From NCBI GenBank assembly GCA_014874485.1, contig JADBJK010000074.1:62001-126000 (forward strand): a stretch of 64,000 nucleotides of DNA, read 5' to 3'. Source of the DNA: Chloroflexota bacterium (GTDB taxonomy: Bacteria; Chloroflexota; Anaerolineae; DTLA01). Positions within the stretch are counted from its first letter, which is position 1; the number at the start of each line of letters is the position of its first letter. A program made the position numbers and the translations under genes. Shown in pieces: positions 1 through 7,711 of the stretch. A model generated the notes under the pieces. That model was not told the DNA's origin. It ran no database searches and was given only the letters and a program-made list of their open reading frames with translations.

Positions 1-2
1 TT

Positions 3-1526
3 CGGGGCCTGGGGCTGGCCGTCATCCTGATCGTGTATGTGCTGGCGGCGGGCCTCTATGCCCTGCGCACGCCCCTGTGGCAGAATCCGGACGAGCCTGC
101 GCATTTCAACTACATCCGCTACATCTGGGAGGAGCGGCAACTGCCGGTCCTGCAGATGGGCGACTACCCGCACGCCTATCTGGAGGACATCAAGGCGCGG
201 CGATTCCCCCCGGACATGAGCATTGCCCCCATCCGCTACGAGTTCCACCAGCCGCCGCTGTACTACCTCGTCGCCGCGCCGGTGTACGGCCTGGCGGGGA
301 GCATCCCGCCGACGACGGGGGCGCAGGGCATCCTCGCGGCCCTGGGCGCGCCGACGAATGGGGAATGGCCCCTGGGCGTCCAGGTGATGGCGCTGCGATT
401 TCTGTCCATTGTCTTTGGCGTGGGGCTCCTGGTCGTCTGCTACCGATTGGCGCGCCTGATCTTCCCGGACGAGCCCCTGCTGGCGCTGCTGGCGACGGGC
501 TTCGCTGCCACCATCCCGATGCACGTGGCGATGACGGCGGCGGTGAACAACGACAGCCTCGCCAACCTTCTGCTCGCGCTGGCGGTGCTGCTCATGCTCA
601 AGGCCATGCGGGCGGAAGGCGCGCGCGCCGTGCGGGCGTGGCTGTGGACGGGCGTGGTTACAGGCTTGGCGATGCTCACCAAGTCCTCAACCTACGTGGC
701 GATTCCCCTGGCGCTCGCGGCGCTGGCCATGGCCCCTGGGCGGAGCGCCCGCTCGCTCGCTGTTCGCGCCGTGGCGGTCTTCGGGCCGGCGCTCGCGCTG
801 AACCTGCCGTGGTACATCCGCAACGTGGCGGTGTACGGCGGCGTGGATGTGCTGGGGCTGCAGCGCCACGGCGAGATCGTGCTGGGCCAGCCCACGACGG
901 CGGAATGGGTGGCGCGGATGGGCTGGGGCGGCCTGGCGCGGGAGTTCATCGCCACCACGTTCCGCAGTTTCTGGGCGCAGTTCGGCTGGATGGGCGTCCT
1001 GGTGGATCAGCGCATCTACCAGGCGCTGGCGCTGGTGTCCCTGCTGGCGGTGGCCGGGCTGTGCCTGTTCCTGCTGCGGGCGGCGGCCAACCGATGGATG
1101 CTGTCGGGGTTCCGGTGGAAGGCCCTGGGGCTTCTGGCGCTGTGGCTGGGACTCACGGGCGCGGCCTATCTGTGGTACAACGTGCAGTTCGTGCAGCACC
1201 AGGGGCGCTACCTGTTTCCGGCGATGCCCGCCATTGCCCTGGGGATGGCGCTGGGCGTGCGCGAGACGTTCCGGCCCACGCGGGCGCGGCTGCTGGCGCT
1301 GGCCAGCGCGTTGGGCATCGCCGCCAGCCTGGCGATGGTGGCGTTCACCGGCCGCGCGTTCAAGACGCTGTCGCTGCTGCTGGGGCTGTCGGCGCTGGGG
1401 TACGTGGTGATCTGGCGGCTTGGCCCCAGGCGGTCGTGGGTGTGGCACGTGGCCGCCTATGGGCTCTTCGTGGCGCTGGACTTCATTTGCCTTTTCGGCT
1501 ATATTGTTCCATACTTCACAGGCTAG
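3..1526 (+). CDS. Polytopic membrane glycosyltransferase-like protein (5' end outside window)
   Basis: The reading frame is open from the first bases, so the true start lies upstream of the window; about 507 residues are visible. The protein is almost entirely hydrophobic, with roughly ten to twelve membrane segments. Just after the first segment it has an NPDEPAHFNYIRYI motif facing a large extracytoplasmic loop. Acidic residues after TM1 are typical of GT39/GT-C or DUF2142-type transferases that use polyprenyl-phosphate sugars to modify surface glycans or proteins. I cannot assign a substrate. The next gene starts 25 bases after the stop, probably in the same transcript. Family-level call only. 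Confidence 0.7.
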   Translation, partial: RGLGLAVILIVYVLAAGLYALRTPLWQNPDEPAHFNYIRYIWEERQLPVLQMGDYPHAYLEDIKARRFPPDMSIAPIRYEFHQPPLYYLVAAPVYGLAGSIPPTTGAQGILAALGAPTNGEWPLGVQVMALRFLSIVFGVGLLVVCYRLARLIFPDEPLLALLATGFAATIPMHVAMTAAVNNDSLANLLLALAVLLMLKAMRAEGARAVRAWLWTGVVTGLAMLTKSSTYVAIPLALAALAMAPGRSARSLAVRAVAVFGPALALNLPWYIRNVAVYGGVDVLGLQRHGEIVLGQPTTAEWVARMGWGGLAREFIATTFRSFWAQFGWMGVLVDQRIYQALALVSLLAVAGLCLFLLRAAANRWMLSGFRWKALGLLALWLGLTGAAYLWYNVQFVQHQGRYLFPAMPAIALGMALGVRETFRPTRARLLALASALGIAASLAMVAFTGRAFKTLSLLLGLSALGYVVIWRLGPRRSWVWHVAAYGLFVALDFICLFGYIVPYFTG

Positions 1527-1551
1527 GGGCGCGTTCGGCGGAGGTGGAGCG

Positions 1552-1905
1552 GTGGGCTTCTGGGAGCGCGTGCTGAAGGCGGTAACGGGCGGCAAGGGCG
1601 TTGCCGACCCCATGATCTACTGGGTGTACGTGCGGTGCGAGAAGTGCGGCGAGCCGCTGAAGGCGCGCGTGGACCTGCGCAACGAACTGAGCGCCGAGTT
1701 CGGCGAACGGCGCGAGGACACGGTCTATACCACGCGCAAGGTCATCATCGGGAGCGGGCGGTGCCATGCGCCGGTGGAAGTGCGGCTGACGTTTGACTGG
1801 CGGCGCAACCTGCTGCGGCGCGAAATCTCCGGCGGCGCGTTTCTCACGGAAGCCGAATACCAGGCCGAAATCGGCCGTCAGAACTCATCAGGGGAGTCTT
1901 TGTAG
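1552..1905 (+). CDS. Small Cys-pair protein, unknown function
   Basis: A 117-residue protein with a GTG start, chosen because GGAGGTGGAG lies 2-12 bases upstream. It opens with an amphipathic stretch (GFWERVLKAVTGG), followed by a CEKC pair near residue 27 and a further Cys in GSGRCHAP near residue 71. The middle is charged and the pattern suggests a small metal-binding or beta-rich domain. Only three cysteines plus one His are available, so a zinc site is possible but unproven. Its stop lies two bases before the start codon of the PRPP synthetase gene, so the two are surely co-transcribed. I do not recognise a family. Confidence 0.7.
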   Translation: MGFWERVLKAVTGGKGVADPMIYWVYVRCEKCGEPLKARVDLRNELSAEFGERREDTVYTTRKVIIGSGRCHAPVEVRLTFDWRRNLLRREISGGAFLTEAEYQAEIGRQNSSGESL

Positions 1906-1907
1906 CG

Positions 1908-2882
1908 ATGCCTCGTATTCAGGACAATGCAAAAGGGGAACGGAAGGAAATCTGCGTGTTCAGTGGCCAGGCGCATCGGGCGCTGGCGCTGGAAATTTGC
2001 GAGCACCTGGGGATTCCGCTGTCCCCATCGGTTACGCGCAAGTTCAGCAACGACAACCTGTACGTCCAGTTGCAGGATAGCGTCCGCGAGAAGGACGTCT
2101 TCATCATCCAGCCGCTCACGTATCCGGTGAGCGACAATCTGGTGGAGTTGCTGCTGCTGTTGGATGCGGCGCGGAGCGCGTCGGCCGGGCGGGTTACGGC
2201 GGTGATCCCGTACTACTCGTACAGCCGCTCGGACAAGAAGGACGAGCCGCGCATCTCCATTGCGGCCAAACTCATCGCCGACCTCATCCACACGGCGGGG
2301 GCCAACCGCGTGCTGACCATGACGCTCCACTCGCCACAGGTGCACGGCTTCTTCCAGATGCCGGTGGATCACCTGTCGGCTCACCCCGTCCTCGCCGCCT
2401 TCTACCGCAAGAAAGACTTGTCCAACACGGTCGTCGTCGCGCCCGATATGGGGCACGCCAAGCGCGCCTTCGCCTTCGCCCGCAACCTGGGGGTGCCGGT
2501 GGCCGCCGGGGCGAAGAAGCGCCTCACCGACGAGACGGTGCACATTGAGACCATCATCGGCGACGTGCGGGGCAAGCGCGTCATCCTGTTTGACGACGAG
2601 GTGGCCACGGCGGGGTCGGTGATAGAGGCGGTGGCGCGGCTGCGGGAGATGGACGTTACGGACGTGAGCCTGTGCTGCACCCACGGGGTTTTCTCCGGGC
2701 CGGCGATTTCGCGGCTGCTGGCGACGCCGGAGATTCACGAAATCGTTACGACCAACACCGTGCCCATTCCGCAGGAGAAGCGCATCAAGGACATGCAGGT
2801 GCTGTCGGTCGCGCCGCTGTTCGCCGAGGCGATCCACCGGATTCACACGGGGCAGTCCATGACGACGCTGTTTGAGTATTAG
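1908..2882 (+). CDS. prs: Ribose-phosphate pyrophosphokinase (PRPP synthetase)
   Basis: Cytosolic enzyme making PRPP from ribose 5-phosphate and ATP for nucleotide, His and Trp synthesis. Length (324 aa) is normal. Visible hallmarks are FSGQAHRALALEI at the N-terminus, KFSNDNLYVQ, the ATP-loop region PYYSYSRSDKKDEPR (about 101-115), HSPQVHGFFQMPVDHL (141-156), and the PRPP loop DDEVATAGS (229-237). In the commonest Prs loop (DDMIDTAGT) the fifth residue is Asp; here it is Ala, a departure worth noting, although the rest of the loop is intact. The start lies two bases after the preceding stop. The 3' end faces the flavoprotein gene with only ten bases between stops and no obvious terminator. 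Confidence 0.93.
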   Translation: MPRIQDNAKGERKEICVFSGQAHRALALEICEHLGIPLSPSVTRKFSNDNLYVQLQDSVREKDVFIIQPLTYPVSDNLVELLLLLDAARSASAGRVTAVIPYYSYSRSDKKDEPRISIAAKLIADLIHTAGANRVLTMTLHSPQVHGFFQMPVDHLSAHPVLAAFYRKKDLSNTVVVAPDMGHAKRAFAFARNLGVPVAAGAKKRLTDETVHIETIIGDVRGKRVILFDDEVATAGSVIEAVARLREMDVTDVSLCCTHGVFSGPAISRLLATPEIHEIVTTNTVPIPQEKRIKDMQVLSVAPLFAEAIHRIHTGQSMTTLFEY

Positions 2883-2892
2883 GGGGAGTAAA

Positions 2893-3522
2893 TTACGCCC
2901 CGTGCCGTCCACCGCTACCGTGCAGCGGAGCGCCCGGGTGGTCCAGGACAGCCCGCGCCACCGCCGCGCCCAGCGCCCGTGCCCGCTCCAGCCACACGTC
3001 GTCGTTCCGCGCGCCCTTGCCCGCGTCGGCGTGGGAGATGAACAACTCGCCCACCGGCTCCACGCGGGCGTCGTGGAAGAACAGGCGGATGGGCAACAGC
3101 GCCGCGGACGGGTCTTCGGTGGTGTCGCTGACCAGGATGATGCCGCCCTTCTTCACCTTCTCCAGTCGCGGCGTGAACACGGCCTTGCCGTCGGGGTCGC
3201 GCTCAATCCACGTGAGGCAGTTGGCGCGGTCTATCACGTGCTTCAACTGGGCGCTGACCGTGCCGTAGTAAATCGGCGAGCCGACGATGATGCCGTCGGC
3301 GTTCTCCAGCACCTCGTAGATTTTCTGCATGTCATCAAAGAAGAAGCAATGGTTGGGCGCGGGGTGCTTGGGGCAGGCTTGGCACGGGCGAATGTCCATC
3401 TGGTTCAGGAGGAGGATTTCGGTGTCCGCGCCCAGCGAGGCCGCGCCGACCAGGGCCTCGCGCACAAGCGTGTCGGTGTTCATCCCGCGTCGGGGGCTTC
3501 CCACAAAGCCGACGATGCGCAT
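2893..3522 (-). CDS. NAD(P)H-dependent FMN reductase / flavodoxin-fold oxidoreductase
   Basis: A 209-residue flavodoxin-like protein. The FMN phosphate loop SPRRGMNT is at residues 9-16, and GSPIYYGTVSAQLKHVIDRA (81-100) is the second flavin-contact segment typical of the NADPH-dependent FMN reductase family. Between them lie three cysteines (C47, C50, C59; CQACPKHPAPNHC) followed by DDM. That arrangement is seen in iron-sulfur flavoproteins and in related multimeric flavodoxins, but a fourth cluster ligand is not evident, so a cluster is uncertain. It is likely a cytosolic quinone, metal or thiol reductase; substrate unknown. It lies 79 bases downstream of the dksA-like gene, beyond a strong hairpin. 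Confidence 0.85.
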   Translation of the reverse strand: MRIVGFVGSPRRGMNTDTLVREALVGAASLGADTEILLLNQMDIRPCQACPKHPAPNHCFFFDDMQKIYEVLENADGIIVGSPIYYGTVSAQLKHVIDRANCLTWIERDPDGKAVFTPRLEKVKKGGIILVSDTTEDPSAALLPIRLFFHDARVEPVGELFISHADAGKGARNDDVWLERARALGAAVARAVLDHPGAPLHGSGGRHGA

Positions 3523-3550
3523 ACGTTTCTCCCGTTCTCGCCCTGAGACG

Positions 3551-3579
3551 AGAAAACGAGGCGGCGGGCCTCGTTTTCT
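3551..3579 (-). terminator. Perfect 12-bp hairpin between dksA-like gene and flavoprotein gene
   Basis: AGAAAACGAGGC and GCCTCGTTTTCT form a perfect 12-bp stem around a 5-nt loop. It follows the stop of the DksA-like gene by about 22 bases, and the TTTT of the right arm can act as the U-tract. The hairpin is symmetric and could work on either strand. Confidence 0.7.
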
Positions 3580-3601
3580 GGGCGGGGGAACGCGCGGCGG
3601 G

Positions 3602-3970
3602 CTACTCGCGCGAGGCGCGCGCTGCTGCCTGCCGCTCTAGTTCCTGCTTGCACTTCAGGCACAGGGTGGCGGTGGGCATGACCTTGAGCCGGGCGGGGTC
3701 AATGGGCTGGCCGCACCGCTCGCACAAGCCGTAGTCGCCCCGCTCCGTCATCCGCAGCGCCCGGTCTATTTCGGACAACTTGTTCTCCAGGCTGCGAATC
3801 AGGGAGGCGATCTTCTCGCGCTCCCAGATATCGGGATCGCCTTCCTCGGGGGACGTTTCCAGGTCGTAGGTCATCCCCTCCTGGAGGCGCGCGATGTTGG
3901 TCAGGGTTTCCTCGCGCTCGCGCTGGAGCCGTTCGCGAATCTCCTGCACATTCACCCGTACATGGGCCAT
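3602..3970 (-). CDS. TraR/DksA-family C4 zinc-finger protein
   Basis: A 122-residue protein: a long charged helical hairpin (residues 1-78, including REREETLTNIARLQEG) followed by a four-Cys zinc finger, C83-x2-C86 (CERC) and C104-x2-C107 (CLKC). This is the DksA/TraR fold. Those proteins bind the RNA polymerase secondary channel, often with ppGpp, to adjust transcription initiation. The acidic tip motif DxxDA of true DksA is not present; the segment corresponding to the hairpin tip reads EEGDPDIWERE, so this is better called a DksA/TraR-like regulator than DksA. A strong promoter with an extended -10 lies just upstream and a hairpin terminator follows, suggesting a monocistronic unit. Confidence 0.88.
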   Translation of the reverse strand: MAHVRVNVQEIRERLQREREETLTNIARLQEGMTYDLETSPEEGDPDIWEREKIASLIRSLENKLSEIDRALRMTERGDYGLCERCGQPIDPARLKVMPTATLCLKCKQELERQAAARASRE

Positions 3971-4005
3971 AATCTATACTCCTTTCCCGCGGCGAGGTGT
4001 GCATA

Positions 4006-4034
4006 CTTATAGCATCTTTCGGGCGCTGGGTCAA
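4006..4034 (-). promoter_or_regulatory. Promoter of the DksA-like gene
   Basis: On the minus strand TTGACC, a 17-nt spacer ending in TGC, then TATAAG: a sigma70-type promoter with extended -10. The -10 ends 35 bases before the start codon. Confidence 0.7.
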
Positions 4035-4151
4035 TAAAGTGGAATAGGTCCACAGGTCGCCCAGTTGCTCTCGCGGGCATTCATCTCGTCAAAGCGCGTG
4101 ATTCCTTTGGATAGCGCGAATTTTCTCCGTTTTTCTCTCCCCGACGTCCAT

Positions 4152-4180
4152 TTCACCCGCGCCGCACGTTCTGCTATAAT
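4152..4180 (+). promoter_or_regulatory. Promoter of ruvB-queH
   Basis: TTCACC, 17-nt spacer, then TATAAT preceded by TGC (extended -10). It lies about 30 bases before the ruvB start; GAGGAG sits 4 to 12 bases before the ATG. Confidence 0.65.
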
Positions 4181-4210
4181 GGGAAGCACCTGTGAACGAG
4201 GAGCAAATCC

Positions 4211-5236
4211 ATGCGCGAGCGCATCACGTCGGGCAAGCCGCAGGCGCAGGACCGCACCGTGGACGCCGACCTGCGGCCCAAACGACTGTCCGAATACATC
4301 GGCCAGGAGCGGCTGAAGGAGAACCTGCGCATCTTCCTGGAGGCGGCCAAGGGGCGCGGCGAGCCGCTGGACCATGTGCTGTTCTACGGCCCCCCCGGCC
4401 TGGGCAAGACAACCCTGGCCTACATCATCGCCAACGAGATGGGCACCAATCTGAAGATCACGTCGGGCCCCGCCATAGAGCGCCCCGGCGACCTGGCGTC
4501 CATCCTCACCAACATGAGCAAGGGCGACGTGCTCTTCATTGACGAGATTCACCGCCTGGGCAAGGCCGTGGAGGAAGTCCTGTACCCGGCGATGGAGGAC
4601 TTCGCGCTGGACATCATCATCGGCAAAGGCCCATCGGCCCGCAGCGTGCGCCTGAAACTGCCCCGCTTCACCGTCGTGGGCGCGACCACCCGCCTGGCGC
4701 TCATGACCTCGCCCCTGCGCGGGCGGTTCGGCGTGGTGTACCGCCTGGACTTCTACGACCTGGCGGCGATGGAGCAAATCGTTACCCGTTCCGCGGCGAT
4801 TCTGGGCGTGCGGCTCAGCCCGGAGGGGGCGCGGGAAATCGCCCGCCGTTCTCGCGGGACGCCCCGCGTGGCCAACCGCCTGCTGCGGCGCGTGCGCGAC
4901 TTCGCCGACGTGCGGGCCCAGGGCGAGATCACGCTGGACGTGGCCCGCGAGGCGTTGAGCCTGCTGGACGTGGACGACCTGGGCCTGGACGAGGTGGACC
5001 GCCGCGTGATCCGCACCATCATTGAGAAGTTCGGCGGTGGACCGGTGGGGCTGGACACCATTGCCGCATCCATCAGCGAGGAGCCAGATACCATCATGGA
5101 CGTGTACGAGCCGTACTTGCTGCAACTGGGCTTTCTGGAGCGCACCTCACGTGGGCGGGTGGCCACGCGCCGCGCCTACGAGCACCTGGGCATCCCCTAC
5201 CCCGCCGACACGGTCCAGCAGCCAGGATTGTTCTGA
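4211..5236 (+). CDS. ruvB: Holliday junction branch migration ATPase RuvB
   Basis: Hexameric AAA+ motor that drives Holliday-junction branch migration with RuvA, and resolution with RuvC. At 341 aa it has the family's length. Seen in order: [18 protein letters not shown] (22-39), Walker A GPPGLGKT (60-67), Walker B/DEIH (111-114), sensor/arginine-finger region [18 protein letters not shown] (157-174), then [19 protein letters not shown] (sensor 2) and the winged-helix C-terminus with [11 protein letters not shown] and EEPDTI. ruvA and ruvC are not adjacent. The stop codon overlaps the start of queH by one base (TGATG), implying translational coupling. Confidence 0.97.
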   Translation: MRERITSGKPQAQDRTVDADLRPKRLSEYIGQERLKENLRIFLEAAKGRGEPLDHVLFYGPPGLGKTTLAYIIANEMGTNLKITSGPAIERPGDLASILTNMSKGDVLFIDEIHRLGKAVEEVLYPAMEDFALDIIIGKGPSARSVRLKLPRFTVVGATTRLALMTSPLRGRFGVVYRLDFYDLAAMEQIVTRSAAILGVRLSPEGAREIARRSRGTPRVANRLLRRVRDFADVRAQGEITLDVAREALSLLDVDDLGLDEVDRRVIRTIIEKFGGGPVGLDTIAASISEEPDTIMDVYEPYLLQLGFLERTSRGRVATRRAYEHLGIPYPADTVQQPGLF

Positions 5237-5982
5237 TGGGCAAGGTCATCGTCCTGGACGCCGAGGGGAAGCAGGTCTCCTTCACGTCCGAGAAGAAAGC
5301 CGAGCGCCTGCTCCAAGAGGGCAAGGCGGTGGAGGTGAGCCGCGACCCGTTCACCATCCGACTGGCCCGCGTCGTGGACCTGCCCGCACGAGAGGAGCCG
5401 CCCGCGCCCGCGCTTCCAGGCGAGGGCAAGCGCATCCTGCTGCACATCTGCTGCGGGCCGTGCGGGACGTACACCATCCAGCGCCTGCGCGACTTGGGGT
5501 TCGCCGTTACGGGCTACTGGTACAATCCGAACATCCACCCGTTTGCCGAGCACGAACTGCGGCGCGAGACCCTGCGCGGGTACGCGGAGCAGGTGAGCCT
5601 GCCCGTCATCTGGCACGAGACCTACGACATGCCGCTGTACTTCCGCCAGGTGGCGGGGCACGAGGCTTTCGGCGAGCGGTGCCGCATCTGCTATCGGCTG
5701 CGGCTGGAGCAGACGGCGCGGGCGGCGCGCGACGGCGGCTTTGATGCCTTCACGACCACGCTGCTCATCAGCATCCATCAGGACCAGGAGGCGATTCGCC
5801 AAATCGGCGAGGAGGTGGGCGAAGCCATCGGCGTGCCGTTCTTCTACGAGGACTTCCGTCGTGGCTGGTCCGAGCGGGGCCGCATTGCCAACGAGTACGG
5901 CTTGTACAAGCAACACTACTGCGGGTGCCTCTACAGCGAGTGGGAGGCGGCCCGCGCGCGTGCGATCAAGGGAACCCGTTGA
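5236..5982 (+). CDS. queH: Epoxyqueuosine reductase QueH with an extra N-terminal PLMP/RRXRR-like domain
   Basis: The C-terminal part (about 66-248) is QueH (formerly DUF208), which reduces epoxyqueuosine to queuosine in tRNA. It carries the cysteines HICCGPC (C72, C73, C76), RCRIC (C149, C152) and HYCGC (C229, C231), plus YWYNPNIHP. Family members are about 180-210 aa; this one is 248 aa because of an added head. Residues 3-43 read VIVLDAEGK...ERLLQEGKAV...SRDPFTIRL, which closely resembles the PLMP/RRXRR N-terminal segment of IscB (VYV...GKPLMPT...LLKEGKA...PFTIQL). A Pro/Glu-rich linker (50-64) separates the two. No nuclease domain is present. The head may bind RNA (inference). Coupled to ruvB by a one-base overlap. 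Confidence 0.9.
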   Translation: MGKVIVLDAEGKQVSFTSEKKAERLLQEGKAVEVSRDPFTIRLARVVDLPAREEPPAPALPGEGKRILLHICCGPCGTYTIQRLRDLGFAVTGYWYNPNIHPFAEHELRRETLRGYAEQVSLPVIWHETYDMPLYFRQVAGHEAFGERCRICYRLRLEQTARAARDGGFDAFTTTLLISIHQDQEAIRQIGEEVGEAIGVPFFYEDFRRGWSERGRIANEYGLYKQHYCGCLYSEWEAARARAIKGTR

Positions 5983-6046
5983 GGGCAGCGTGCCGCATCT
6001 GGCCCGCGTGGCCCTCACACCAGAACATTTCTAGGAGGGGGTTGGA

Positions 6047-6949
6047 TTGGAGACATTCATATTCGCTGCGTTGGTGATCCTGTTCCTCATCGTCTTGCTC
6101 GCGTCGGCCATCAAGATCGTGCGCGACTACGAGCGGCTGGTGGTGTTCCGCCTGGGCCGATGCATCGGCGAGAAGGGGCCTGGGTTCGTCCTGCTGATTC
6201 CCATCGTGGATCAGCCGACGAAGGTGGATTTGCGCGAGTCGTACCTGCAGATTCCCCACCAGACCTGCATCACCAAGGACAACGCGCCGATTTCCATTGA
6301 CTTCCTCATCTACTGGAAGGTCATCAACCCGACGCTGAGCGTGCTCCAGGTGCGCGATTTCGCGGGCGCGTCGGCGGGAATCGCCACGACGACCCTGCGC
6401 GCGGTCATCGGCGACATCCTGCTGGACGACGTGCTGGCGCGGCGCGAGGAGATCAACCACATCCTGCGGGTGAAACTGGATGAGGTAACCGAGCGCTGGG
6501 GCGTCAAGGTTACGACGGTGGAGATTCGCGAGATTGAGCCGCCGCGCGAGGTGCAGACCGCCATGAACCGCCAGATGGCCGCCGAGCGCGAGCGCCGCGC
6601 CATGGTTACCGAGGCCGACGGCAAGCGCGAGTCCGCCGTTAAGGTGGCCGAGGGCGAGAAGCAGGCCGCCATCCTCCGCGCCGAGGGTGCCAAGCAGTCG
6701 GCAATTCTCCAGGCCGAGGGCGATCGGCAGGCGGCCATCCTCCGCGCCGAGGGGTTCTCGCTGGCGCTGGAGAAGGTGTTCAGCGTGGCCAAGGGCGTGG
6801 ACAGCAAGACCATGAGCCTGCAGTACCTGGACGCGCTGCGGAGCCTTGGGGCGAGTCCCGCGACCAAGTTCGTGCTCCCGATGGAGTTCACGCGGCTGCT
6901 GGAGCCGTTCGTGGGCCACGCCGAGAAGGCCGCGAAGGCGGAGGAGTAG
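6047..6949 (+). CDS. Slipin / SPFH (band 7) membrane protein
   Basis: A 300-residue protein with one N-terminal membrane helix (about residues 3-24), an SPFH/band 7 domain (25-190; RDYERLVVFRLGR, GPGFVLLIPIVD, LRAVIGDILLDDVLARREEI), then an Ala/Glu/Lys-rich coiled coil (170-240) with near-repeats of the type AAILRAEG. This is the stomatin/slipin layout; such proteins form oligomeric membrane microdomains and scaffold or protect membrane proteases. The usual NfeD partner is absent. The start is TTG, favoured by AGGAGGGGG 5-13 bases upstream. It follows queH by 64 bases and may share its transcript. Confidence 0.92.
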   Translation: METFIFAALVILFLIVLLASAIKIVRDYERLVVFRLGRCIGEKGPGFVLLIPIVDQPTKVDLRESYLQIPHQTCITKDNAPISIDFLIYWKVINPTLSVLQVRDFAGASAGIATTTLRAVIGDILLDDVLARREEINHILRVKLDEVTERWGVKVTTVEIREIEPPREVQTAMNRQMAAERERRAMVTEADGKRESAVKVAEGEKQAAILRAEGAKQSAILQAEGDRQAAILRAEGFSLALEKVFSVAKGVDSKTMSLQYLDALRSLGASPATKFVLPMEFTRLLEPFVGHAEKAAKAEE

Positions 6950-6985
6950 GGGCACAGGATGCTGGGCCCCAGGAAAAAGAAAAGG

Positions 6986-7072
6986 CGGAGGGAGTGGGAT
7001 TTGAACCCACGGGGCATTTCTGCCCACGCGTTTTCGAGACGCGCGCATTCGGCCGGACTATGCTATCCCTCC
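6986..7072 (-). tRNA. tRNA-Ser (anticodon CGA)
   Basis: An 87-nt class II tRNA. Acceptor arms are GGAGGGA and TCCCTCC, with a GCAT/ATGC D-stem, anticodon stem CGCGT/ACGCG with loop CTCGAAA (anticodon CGA, reads UCG), a long variable arm (GGGCA/TGCCC) and T-arm GTGGG-TTCAAAT-CCCAC. The discriminator is G. CCA is not encoded (CC follows directly, then no A). Confidence 0.97.
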
Positions 7073-7082
7073 GCGTAACCGA

Positions 7083-7544
7083 CTATTCGGTTGTCGTGCG
7101 CAGGCTGGCGAAGAAGCGGGCCAGGATGGCCGCGGCTTCCTCGGCCAGCACGCCGCCGATGACCTCCACCCGATGGTTGAGCAGCGGCGACGCTGTCAGG
7201 TTGAGCACCGAACCCGCCGCGCCTGCTTTGGGGTCGGGCGCTCCGTAGACCAGACGCGGCAGCCGCGCTTGCACCATCGCGGCGGCGCACATGGCGCACG
7301 GTTCCAATGTGCAGTAGAGCGTAACGCCGACGAGCCGCCAGCCGCCCAGCACGCGGCTGGCCTGTTGCAGCGCGATCATCTCGGCGTGGGCGGTCGGGTC
7401 GCGGCGGGTCTCGCGCAGGTTGTGCCCCCGTGCGATGATGACCCCGTCGCGCACGGCCACCGCGCCCACGGGCACTTCGCCCTTGTCAAGGGCGCGCAGC
7501 GCCTCTTGCAGGGCCTCGCGCATGTACCGTTCGTCGTCGCTCAC
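7083..7544 (-). CDS. tadA: tRNA-specific adenosine deaminase TadA
   Basis: Zinc deaminase converting A34 to inosine in tRNA-Arg(ACG). It has 153 residues from the GTG start. The zinc/catalytic motif is TAHAEM (H53, E55) and PCAMC (C83, C86), with NLRETRRDPTAHAE and the RLPRLVYGAPDPKAGA segment typical of TadA rather than of other CDA-fold deaminases. A longer in-frame opening upstream exists, but it would run through the promoter: the -10 element ends only 7 nt before this GTG and no ribosome binding site is seen, so the mRNA is probably leaderless. The neighbouring tRNA-Ser gene ends the unit. Confidence 0.93.
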   Translation of the reverse strand: MSDDERYMREALQEALRALDKGEVPVGAVAVRDGVIIARGHNLRETRRDPTAHAEMIALQQASRVLGGWRLVGVTLYCTLEPCAMCAAAMVQARLPRLVYGAPDPKAGAAGSVLNLTASPLLNHRVEVIGGVLAEEAAAILARFFASLRTTTE

Positions 7545-7551
7545 TGCCCCT

Positions 7552-7580
7552 ATTATACGGGCAATGCGGTCTGCGGGCAA
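7552..7580 (-). promoter_or_regulatory. tadA promoter (leaderless start)
   Basis: On the minus strand TTGCCC, 17-nt spacer, TATAAT; only 7 nt separate the -10 from the GTG, so transcription should begin at or next to the start codon. Confidence 0.7.
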
Positions 7581-7613
7581 ATCATTTGCATCTCTGCGGT
7601 GCAGGGTGGATTT

Positions 7614-7688
7614 CACCGCGGAGACGCGGAGAGCGCGGAGAGAATCTCAAAGTTTACTTTCCTCTGTGTCCTCTGCGCCTCTGCGGTG
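7614..7688. repeat. Imperfect palindrome of the CACCGCAGAGAC... family
   Basis: Left arm begins CACCGCGGAGACGCGGAGAG and the right arm ends CTCTGCGCCTCTGCGGTG, giving arms of about 27 bases around a 20-base AT-richer centre. A close relative lies at 36250-36320 and a decayed one near 22817-22905. It separates tadA from the glycosylase gene. Confidence 0.75.
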
Positions 7689-7711
7689 CAACCCCACGTA
7701 AGGTGCGGAGA

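Noticed and set aside
5236-5400. Remnant of an IscB nuclease with guide RNA
   Set aside because: Only the PLMP-like head is present; there are no RuvC or HNH motifs and no structured RNA candidate nearby. The frame is continuous with QueH.
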